NCBI GenBank assembly: GCA_903904805.1
Contig: CAIVDX010000151.1
Location: forward strand, 1 to 12,653
Length of the DNA stretch: 12,653 nt
Origin: an uncultured Rhodospirillales bacterium
GTDB taxonomy: Bacteria; Pseudomonadota; Alphaproteobacteria; Acetobacterales; Acetobacteraceae
Direction: 5' to 3'
The translations under genes and the position numbers were made by a program. The notes under the pieces were generated by a model, which saw only the letters and a list, made by a program, of their open reading frames with translations, was not told the DNA's origin and did not search any database. Within the stretch, counting starts at the first letter, position 1, and each line of letters begins with the position of its first letter. Below are positions 7,264 to 12,653 of the stretch, piece by piece.

Positions 7264-8037
7264 CTACGCCGCTGTGAGTTCGGCTTTGAAATGGGTCCAC
7301 AGCTCGGCATAGGCTTCGTCGAACCCAGGTTGCAGAAAGATTTGGAACACGTCGCGGGGGCGGGCGAGGGGCACGGTGTAGGTGCATTTCACCCGGCCGG
7401 GGCGGCGGGTCATCACGACGATCTCGTCAGACAGGGTGATCGCCTCGACCAGATCATGCGTGATGAAGAGCATGGTGCAGCGTGTGCGCTCCCACAGGCC
7501 AAGCAATTCGCCGTGCAGGGACATGCGTGTCTGCGCATCGAGCGCGCCGAAGGGTTCGTCAAGCAGGACGATGTCGGGCTCGTAGATCAGCGTACGGACG
7601 ATGGCGACGCGCTTTTGCATCCCGCCTGAAAGCTGCGCGGGGTAGAAGGATTCGAAGCCGTCGAGGCCGACAAGGTGCAGCCAGTGGCGCGCGCGCTCAA
7701 GCCGTTCGCGCCGTGGCACGCCGCGCACGGCGAGCGGAAATTCGACATTGCCGAGTGCGGTGAGCCAGGGGAACAGATTGCTGTCCTGGGTGACATAGCC
7801 GACGCCGGTGTTCAAGCCGCTGATCAGCGCGCCCTTGTGGGTCACGTGGCCGGATGAGCTTGCGATCAGGCCCGAGGCAAGGCGCAGCAATGTGGTCTTG
7901 CCGCAGCCGGACGGGCCGACGACGGTGGTGATCTTGCCTGGCGCGATCTCAAGGCTGACGCGATCGAGGGCGAGCGTGTCGGCGCCGTTGCCGGGAAATG
8001 CCAGCGAAACGTCGGCGAAGCCCAGGGCGGGTTGCAT
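7264..8037 (-). CDS. ABC transporter ATP-binding subunit, SsuB/TauB-like
   Basis: This 257-residue ABC ATPase has an intact Walker A GPSGCGKT (residues 41-48), Q-loop Q84 in YVTQDSNLFPW, signature LSGGMQKR (136-143), Walker B IVLLDEP with E161, and H-loop H194 in FITHD. I use ATG 8037, 11 bp after the binding-protein stop. The frame stays open to 8148, but the extra 37 residues are low-complexity, lie inside the binding-protein gene and precede the usual family N-terminus. It energises the importer whose permease and binding protein are encoded immediately upstream. Gene order here (permease, binding protein, ATPase) differs from the other transporter in this window (permease, ATPase, binding protein), so the two are not a simple recent duplication. 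Confidence 0.92.
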   Translation of the reverse strand: MQPALGFADVSLAFPGNGADTLALDRVSLEIAPGKITTVVGPSGCGKTTLLRLASGLIASSSGHVTHKGALISGLNTGVGYVTQDSNLFPWLTALGNVEFPLAVRGVPRRERLERARHWLHLVGLDGFESFYPAQLSGGMQKRVAIVRTLIYEPDIVLLDEPFGALDAQTRMSLHGELLGLWERTRCTMLFITHDLVEAITLSDEIVVMTRRPGRVKCTYTVPLARPRDVFQIFLQPGFDEAYAELWTHFKAELTAA

Positions 8038-8048
8038 CGCGCGCGTGC

Positions 8049-9071
8049 CTAGCTGTTGTAGCGATTGGTCCAGATCACGCCCTCCTGGTCGGGGATCGGT
8101 GCCGAAATCATTTTGGTGGCGAGAGCGACCTCGAGATTGTTGTGCCACATCGCGTCCGTCATGCGGGCGGCACGCGGGAAGGTGGAGCGATCGCGGATCA
8201 GCGATTTTTCCACCAGCTTGGGATCGACGGTGGCATATTGGGCGCGCATGAGATCCACCGCCTCGCCGAAATTGGTGTAGAACAGGTCGTTGGCTTCGCC
8301 GATCGCGTGCACGATGCGGCGGGTCGCCTCGGCGTTGCGCTCAGCGTAGGTGGGGGTGACGGAGGCGATCGTGTAGGGAAATTCGCGGAACACCGGCAGG
8401 TCGGTGGCGCAGTTGATGTAGAGTTCGCCGAAGCCTTCGGCCTCGATCTGATCCACCTCGGGCGCGTCGCCGACGGTGACATCGACCTGGCTGGTGCGCA
8501 GGGCGGCGATGCGCGCCGGGCCGAAACCGACCGCGAGGAGTTTCATCTCGGTTTCCGGATCAATCCCGTTGCTGCGGGCGAGGTAGCGGACATATTGTGC
8601 CGGGCCGCCGCCGATGGTGGCCACGCCGACGCGCGCGCCTTTCAGCGCCTTGATCTTGTCGGTTGCCGTGGCGGTGGCGGCGATGCCGCGCGTGGCCAGC
8701 CAGTCCTTGCGGGCGGTGAATTGGGTGGCAAGGCCGCCGGTGAAGGCGGCGATGGTGAGTGTCTTGATGCCCTTGTCCCAGCCGATGACCGGATCTGTTG
8801 AGGACAGGCCGGCGAAGTCGGCTTCTTCATTGGTCAGGGCCGCCATGCCGAGGGGGCCGCCCTGCACCTGGCGGAGCTGCGCGTTCAGCCCGTGTTTTTC
8901 CCACAGCCCTGTGCGGGTGGCGAGGAACAGGCCGGCATAGGTGATGCCGGGGGCGGAATAGACTCCGCGCACGGTGATGAGCCCGGTGCCCTGTCCACGC
9001 GCCGTGCGGGCCACCAGGGGAGCGGCGAGCGATGCTGCGGCAGTCTGCATCAGAATGCGGCGGGTGGGCAT
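8049..9071 (-). CDS. ABC transporter substrate-binding protein with Tat-like signal
   Basis: This 340-residue periplasmic binding protein is of the NMT1/SsuA type. The mature part begins ITVRGVYSAPGITYAGLFLA and contains LTNEEADFAGLSSTDPVIGW, LKGARVGVATIGGG, and LRTSQVDVTVGDAPEVDQI, the usual order in type-2 periplasmic-binding folds. The N-terminus, MPTRRILMQTAAASLAAPLV, has twin arginines ahead of a mild hydrophobic core, suggesting Tat export, with cleavage near residue 27. I choose ATG 9071 because AGGAG sits 6 bases upstream. The longer frame from GTG 9098, which overlaps the permease stop as GTGA, lacks such a site but cannot be excluded. Context suggests capture of an aromatic acid or its conjugate; related thiamine-precursor and sulfonate binders cannot be ruled out. 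Confidence 0.88.
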   Translation of the reverse strand: MPTRRILMQTAAASLAAPLVARTARGQGTGLITVRGVYSAPGITYAGLFLATRTGLWEKHGLNAQLRQVQGGPLGMAALTNEEADFAGLSSTDPVIGWDKGIKTLTIAAFTGGLATQFTARKDWLATRGIAATATATDKIKALKGARVGVATIGGGPAQYVRYLARSNGIDPETEMKLLAVGFGPARIAALRTSQVDVTVGDAPEVDQIEAEGFGELYINCATDLPVFREFPYTIASVTPTYAERNAEATRRIVHAIGEANDLFYTNFGEAVDLMRAQYATVDPKLVEKSLIRDRSTFPRAARMTDAMWHNNLEVALATKMISAPIPDQEGVIWTNRYNS

Positions 9072-9094
9072 CGGCATCTCCTGTTCTGGGGTCG

Positions 9095-9937
9095 TCACAA
9101 TTGGATGGGCTGGGTGGCGGCGGCGCGCCAGCGGATCAGCCGGCCTTCGAGGCGCGCGAGGCCGGCGTTCGCCAAAAACACGATGGCGACCAGGATGAGG
9201 ATGCCCGCGAAAAGGGACGGCGCGTCGAAGGTCTGCGACGCATAAAGAATGTAATAGCCGAGCCCTTCGCTGGAGCCTATATATTCGCCGATCACCGCGC
9301 CGATCACCGCGTAGGGCACGGCGGTTTTCAGGCCGAGGAAGATCTGCCCCGCCGCCGCCGGCAGGATCACGCGGCCAAAGGTCTGCGGCCAGCTTGCGCC
9401 CATCAGGCGTGCCAGGCGCACCAGCTCCTCATTGATGCCGAGCAGGCCGGCGTAGCTGTTGAAGAACACCAGGAAGAAGGTGGCGAGAAACACCACTGCG
9501 ATCTTCGAGGCGATGCCGAGGCCCAGCCACACGATGAAGACCGGGGCGAGGGCGATCTTCGGGATGCTGTAGAGGCCGATGATGAAAGGTTGCAGGATAT
9601 CCGAGAGAATTTTCGAACGGCCCAGCACGATGCCAAGCGCGAGGCCCACTGCCGTGCCGAGCAGATAGCCGGCGGCGATCTCGGTCATGGTGACGCTGAT
9701 ATGGCGCAGGATCGAGCCGTCCGCGAAAATGGCCACGAGCCTGGCCGCGACCAGGCTGGGGCGGCTGAAATAGGGAAGATTCCTGCTGGAGACGCCAAAC
9801 TCCCAGATCGCCAGAAGCAAGGCGAGAATGCCGAGCTGGACCAGAATGATCGCCGCGCGGCGCGAGAGGCGCGGCAGCGGGCGCCGGGCGAGGGGGCGGC
9901 CGGCCTGCAGTTTGGTCACACCCATCGTGGCACGCAT
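9095..9937 (-). CDS. ABC transporter permease, SsuC/TauC-like
   Basis: This inner-membrane permease, 280 residues from ATG 9937, starts with a basic cytoplasmic tail (PLARRPLPRLSRR) and then has about six membrane segments. The EAA-type ATPase-docking loop is RLARLMGASWPQTFGRVILP followed by AAAGQIFLGLKTA. The start is not certain: GTG 9994 would overlap the ferredoxin gene by 41 bp, ATG 9937 lies 16 bp after the ferredoxin stop, and ATG 9925 is a third choice. None has a strong ribosome-binding site. It is the first of three adjacent importer genes and sits between the ferredoxin and the binding protein. The transporter genes are therefore embedded in the catabolic operon rather than placed at one end. 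Confidence 0.88.
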   Translation of the reverse strand: MRATMGVTKLQAGRPLARRPLPRLSRRAAIILVQLGILALLLAIWEFGVSSRNLPYFSRPSLVAARLVAIFADGSILRHISVTMTEIAAGYLLGTAVGLALGIVLGRSKILSDILQPFIIGLYSIPKIALAPVFIVWLGLGIASKIAVVFLATFFLVFFNSYAGLLGINEELVRLARLMGASWPQTFGRVILPAAAGQIFLGLKTAVPYAVIGAVIGEYIGSSEGLGYYILYASQTFDAPSLFAGILILVAIVFLANAGLARLEGRLIRWRAAATQPIQL

Positions 9938-9953
9938 GCAGGCGGGGCCCGGT

Positions 9954-10307
9954 TCAGCTGACGGGCCTTGCGAGGAACTGGCCGGCGTCCTCACGGATCT
10001 CGAACACGCGCAGGCGGAAGCCGGGGCAGTTCACGCCTTTGCCGTCGGACAGGCGGAAGGTGAAGACGTGCAGCGGGCAGCGCAGCATGCTGTCATTGGC
10101 GGTGAGTTCGCCTTCCATCATGGTTGCCTTCATATGCGGGCAGGCGCGTTCGACCCCGCGGAAGCCATTTTTGGTGCGGAAGATGATGATGCCCTCGCCG
10201 AGCAGGCGGGCGCGCTGGGGGAAGCTGTCGGCATCGGCCTTGAAGCCGGTGAGCGGCGCCCAGCCATCCTGGTCGGCGCCGGACAGCGCGCTTGCCTCGC
10301 CATCCAT
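9954..10307 (-). CDS. Rieske [2Fe-2S] ferredoxin
   Basis: This 117-residue soluble electron carrier has Rieske ligands C56-x-H58 and C77-x2-H80 in the contexts ACPHMKA and RCPLHVFTF. There is no membrane anchor and no catalytic domain. It most likely passes electrons from a reductase to the alpha/beta oxygenase of the same operon. The spacing between the two ligand pairs is 18 residues; 15 to 17 is usual. The gene starts 3 bp after the amidohydrolase stop, so it depends on coupled translation, and I see no clear ribosome-binding site. No ferredoxin reductase is encoded in this window. A NirD-like nitrite reductase small subunit is a related possibility, but the oxygenase neighbours favour the ferredoxin role. 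Confidence 0.87.
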   Translation of the reverse strand: MDGEASALSGADQDGWAPLTGFKADADSFPQRARLLGEGIIIFRTKNGFRGVERACPHMKATMMEGELTANDSMLRCPLHVFTFRLSDGKGVNCPGFRLRVFEIREDAGQFLARPVS

Positions 10308-10310
10308 CTG

Positions 10311-11822
10311 TCAGGCTGCCACCGGCTGACGGCCGGCCACCGCGCGCAGACGCTCGATCGCGAAGGGGCGTTCGAGCCTGATGAGCAGCAGGCCGATCTG
10401 CATGGTGAAGGGGTTGTCGAGGAAGCAGTCATAGACGGCGCGCAGTGCCTGGCGCAGGGTCAGCGGATGGCTGGCGCGCACGCGATGGAACATCGCCTGC
10501 AGTTCGAGAGCCTTGTCGACATCGAGTTTTTCGGCCGAGGTGAGTGTCCAGTCGATCGCCGACAAGGCGGTGGCGAGATCGGCGAGGAAGGCGCGCTGGG
10601 CCGGCTGCAACGTGGCGGCCGCCTGCGGCACATGTTCTTCGGCGAATTGCAGGAACCAGTTGCTCTCATCCTCACCCATCGCCATGTCGCAATCGAAGCG
10701 TTGGCCGGATTTGAATGCCATCACCGGCACGAATTTCTGCTCGGCGATGCGAACCTGCTTGTAGCAGTCGCTCAACTCGTAGGGACCGTCCTCGACGCGG
10801 AACACGGTAAGGTCGGCCGGCATGCCCACCTTCAGCGCGCCTGCGCGATCGGTGAGTGACAGGGCGATGGCGGGGTTGGTGGTGACGCGGGTGATCACAT
10901 CGCGCAGGCTCATGCCCAGACGCAGCATCGCGCTCATGCAGTTGGCCAGCGACTTCACCGGACGTACCACATTGAATTGTTGCAGATCGGAGCTGATGGT
11001 GAAGGGCAGCACATCCTGGGCGTAGCCGGTCTCGGCGACCTTCCAGTTGAAATTGTAGGCGCCGAAGCCGAGGTCGAAGCGTACGCCGCGGCGCTCGGCA
11101 TCGCGCACCACCGGCAGGATCTTGCCGTCGTCATCGATGATCTGGCCGAGATTGCCGTGATAGAGATGGGTGATCATGTCACCGGCCTCGGCGACCTTGA
11201 ATGCCTCCGGCGCCAGCAGATGGTCGGGGTTCTGCATCTGGAATTCGCCGATATGCATATAGAGCGGGATGCCGAGGATCTCCGCCATGCCCTTGGTGAG
11301 CTTCAGCGTGCCTGGCCCGTAATCGCCGATGGCATTGCATTTCAGATAGCGCAGCACGTCACGGTGATCCTTGGCGAAGTCGAGCCATTTGGTGACCGGG
11401 ACCTCGCCGAGTGTGCGCACGTCGCCTTCGATATAGTTCAGGCCAAGCAGACCCATCGGGCGGATAAAGGGGCCGACATAGAGGCTGGTCTGCAGGCCAT
11501 CCATGGTGGCCATGAATTCATCGAGCGTGCCGATGCCTGGCCCGCCGGCTTCAACGAAGGTGGTGACACCCTGATAGACGCCCACCGCATCGGGGTTGGC
11601 GAAGCCCAGCGTGCCGTAGGCGTGCACATGCAGGTCGATCCAGCCGGCGGAGAGATATTGGCCGTGCAGGTCGATCTCGGTGGCGTCGGGCATCGGCGCC
11701 GCTGGGCCAATGGCGGCGATCCGGCCGTTGATGATGGTGAGATCGGTGAGCCGATCGAGCGCCTGATCGGGGTCCAGCAGATGCGCGTTCTTGAGGATGA
11801 CAGGCACGGACGCAATATCCAT
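10311..11822 (-). CDS. Metal-dependent amidohydrolase with extra C-terminal helical region
   Basis: This 503-residue protein is of the dihydroorotase/deacetylase-like branch of the amidohydrolase superfamily. Visible metal-site candidates are H65-V-H67 (DLHVHAYG), K161 (YLKCNAIG, the position of a carboxylated bridging lysine), H190 (LYMHIG), H219 or H222 (ITHLYHG) and D279 (SSDLQ). These indicate a binuclear metal hydrolase acting on an amide, ester or cyclic imide. The typical end of the fold, the beta-sandwich with MPADLTVFRVEDG, is complete by about residue 380. Roughly 120 more residues follow, largely alpha-helical in appearance and without a motif I recognise. ATG 11822 has GGAG 7 bases upstream, the best ribosome-binding site in the operon. 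As first gene it probably performs the entry hydrolysis, for example deacylation of an aromatic amide or opening of a cyclic imide; this is inferred. Confidence 0.85.
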   Translation of the reverse strand: MDIASVPVILKNAHLLDPDQALDRLTDLTIINGRIAAIGPAAPMPDATEIDLHGQYLSAGWIDLHVHAYGTLGFANPDAVGVYQGVTTFVEAGGPGIGTLDEFMATMDGLQTSLYVGPFIRPMGLLGLNYIEGDVRTLGEVPVTKWLDFAKDHRDVLRYLKCNAIGDYGPGTLKLTKGMAEILGIPLYMHIGEFQMQNPDHLLAPEAFKVAEAGDMITHLYHGNLGQIIDDDGKILPVVRDAERRGVRFDLGFGAYNFNWKVAETGYAQDVLPFTISSDLQQFNVVRPVKSLANCMSAMLRLGMSLRDVITRVTTNPAIALSLTDRAGALKVGMPADLTVFRVEDGPYELSDCYKQVRIAEQKFVPVMAFKSGQRFDCDMAMGEDESNWFLQFAEEHVPQAAATLQPAQRAFLADLATALSAIDWTLTSAEKLDVDKALELQAMFHRVRASHPLTLRQALRAVYDCFLDNPFTMQIGLLLIRLERPFAIERLRAVAGRQPVAA

Positions 11823-11982
11823 GATGACGCTCCAGGACTTTCACGCACTAGCCAAGCACGCATCATGCCATTCCGGGATGCCCGGGCTGGTTGGCATAGG
11901 GCTTGCTGCCTTCAGAAATGGCATATTGCGCATCGGCATGGCGCGTGTCGTGTTCCGTCACTCCCTGCTCCGTGAGGTCGCA
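11823..11982. promoter_or_regulatory. Divergent control region between amidohydrolase and decarboxylase genes
   Basis: This 160-bp spacer must hold the start signals for both the large minus-strand operon and the plus-strand decarboxylase gene. ATGCCATT (11865-11872) is an exact inverted copy of AATGGCAT (11917-11924), and TTGGCAT (11891-11897) is a near copy of the same half-site. A CCCGGG palindrome lies at 11881-11886. TTGGCA at 11891 could serve as a plus-strand -35 box with a poor -10 (AGAAAT) 17 bp on. I cannot point to a convincing minus-strand promoter. The arrangement is typical of a shared operator bound by a regulator encoded elsewhere. Confidence 0.45.
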
Positions 11983-12653
11983 ATGTCTCAGCTGGTTCCG
12001 ATCACCATTGCCTGCGGCGAGTATGATCGCACGCGCCCGATCAAGGATGGCCGCGTGAAGGTGGATGGCTGCGCGGTGACCTATCTGCCGCTGGAGCCGG
12101 AGGAGCTGTTTTTCCGCGCATTCCGCTACAATGAATTCGATGTCGCCGAGCTGTCGTTCAACAGCTACCTGATGCAGGCCTCGCGCGGGCTGTGCCCCTA
12201 TGTCGCGATCCCGGTGTTCGTGTCCCGGCATTTCCGGCACTCGTCCATCTTCATCCGCACCGATCGCGGCATCACCGGGCCACGCGATCTGGCCGGCAAA
12301 CTTGTCGGTCTTCCGGAATATCAGCAGACCGCCAATGTCTGGATGCGCGGCATTTTGGAGGAGGAGTTTGGGCTGTCGCCGTCAGCCATCCGGTGGCGCA
12401 CCGGCGGACAGGAGGAGCCGGGACGGGATGAGCGCACCAGGCTGCAGGTGCCCGAGGGGGTCGAGATCCTGCCGATCGGGCCGACGCAGACATTGAACCA
12501 GATGCTGGTGGACGGCGAGTTGGATGCGGTGTTCAGCGCGCGGGAGCTGTCGTGCTTCGTCAAGGGCGCGCCGGGCGTTGATCTGCTCTACCCGGATTAC
12601 CGTTCGGTGGAGCAGGACTATTACCGCCGCACAAAAATCTTTCCGATCATGCA
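11983..12653 (+). CDS. pht5: 4,5-dihydroxyphthalate decarboxylase-like protein (partial, runs off right edge)
   Basis: The visible 223 codons from ATG 11983 (GAGG 5 bases upstream) stay open to the window end. The protein lacks a signal peptide and starts directly with the first strand of a periplasmic-binding-like fold. Its blocks (TRPIKDGRVKVDGC, EELFFRAFRYNEFDVAELSF, LAGKLVGLPEYQQTANVWMRG, and the edge motif RTKIFPIM) match, from memory, the Pht5/OphC family of cytoplasmic 4,5-dihydroxyphthalate decarboxylases, which yield protocatechuate. This family shares the fold of ABC binding proteins, and annotation pipelines often confuse the two. The family is about 330 residues, so some two-thirds are seen. 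It is the only complete-start gene on the plus strand and diverges from the oxygenase operon. It would act after the Pht4-like dehydrogenase. Substrate not proven. Confidence 0.82.
   Translation, partial: MSQLVPITIACGEYDRTRPIKDGRVKVDGCAVTYLPLEPEELFFRAFRYNEFDVAELSFNSYLMQASRGLCPYVAIPVFVSRHFRHSSIFIRTDRGITGPRDLAGKLVGLPEYQQTANVWMRGILEEEFGLSPSAIRWRTGGQEEPGRDERTRLQVPEGVEILPIGPTQTLNQMLVDGELDAVFSARELSCFVKGAPGVDLLYPDYRSVEQDYYRRTKIFPIM

Noticed and set aside
6442..7629. 395-residue plus-strand frame across the alpha subunit and ATPase genes
   Set aside because: It lies antisense to two genes with intact catalytic motifs, and its composition is typical of antisense translation of GC-rich DNA.
9032..10859. 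Two further long plus-strand frames (9032-9961 and 9828-10859)
   Set aside because: Both are antisense to the permease, ferredoxin and amidohydrolase genes and show no domain signature.
10977..11975. Long plus-strand frame opposite the amidohydrolase gene
   Set aside because: It is a mirror of the GC-rich minus-strand gene, has no recognisable motif, and the opposing frame has clear metal-site motifs.
11983..12653. Reading the right-edge gene as a third ABC binding protein
   Set aside because: It lacks a signal peptide and carries sequence blocks of the cytoplasmic dihydroxyphthalate decarboxylase family, which shares the same fold.

Overview
The window is a GC-rich stretch of bacterial DNA, most likely from a proteobacterium and possibly an alphaproteobacterium. 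That guess rests on base composition and gene style only; no rRNA or marker gene is present. It holds an aromatic-acid catabolic island: 12 well-supported protein genes, 11 of them on the minus strand, plus the likely last few codons of a plus-strand gene at the left edge. I see no transposase, integrase, tRNA, CRISPR array or transcription-factor gene.

Layout, read in the direction of transcription. (i) A plus-strand gene starts at 11983 and runs off the right edge. It resembles 4,5-dihydroxyphthalate decarboxylase. (ii) Divergent from it, across a 160-bp spacer, a compact minus-strand operon runs from 11822 to 4223: metal-dependent amidohydrolase, Rieske ferredoxin, ABC permease, ABC substrate-binding protein, ABC ATPase, ring-hydroxylating oxygenase alpha subunit, oxygenase beta subunit, and a Gfo/Idh/MocA dehydrogenase resembling phthalate cis-dihydrodiol dehydrogenase (Pht4/OphB). 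Gaps are between 3 and about 21 bp, or the genes overlap. (iii) A 290-bp spacer (3930-4222) carries a candidate promoter and nested palindromes. (iv) A second minus-strand operon runs from 3929 to 196: ABC permease, ATPase, substrate-binding protein, then a single-component-type Rieske oxygenase of the phthalate 4,5-dioxygenase family. (v) The left 195 bp hold the end of the convergent plus-strand gene, two hairpins and a 16-bp tandem repeat.

Working model (inference). An importer of the sulfonate/nitrate/taurine (SsuABC-like) class brings in an aromatic acid or its amide-type derivative. The amidohydrolase would remove an acyl or amide group. The alpha/beta oxygenase fed by the Rieske ferredoxin would form a cis-dihydrodiol, the Pht4-like enzyme would rearomatise it to a catechol-type dicarboxylate, and the Pht5-like enzyme would decarboxylate it toward a protocatechuate-type ring-cleavage substrate. 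The second importer and oxygenase pair would widen the substrate range. The substrate cannot be read from the sequence. No ferredoxin/oxygenase reductase and no ring-cleavage enzyme lie in the window, so both must be supplied from elsewhere.
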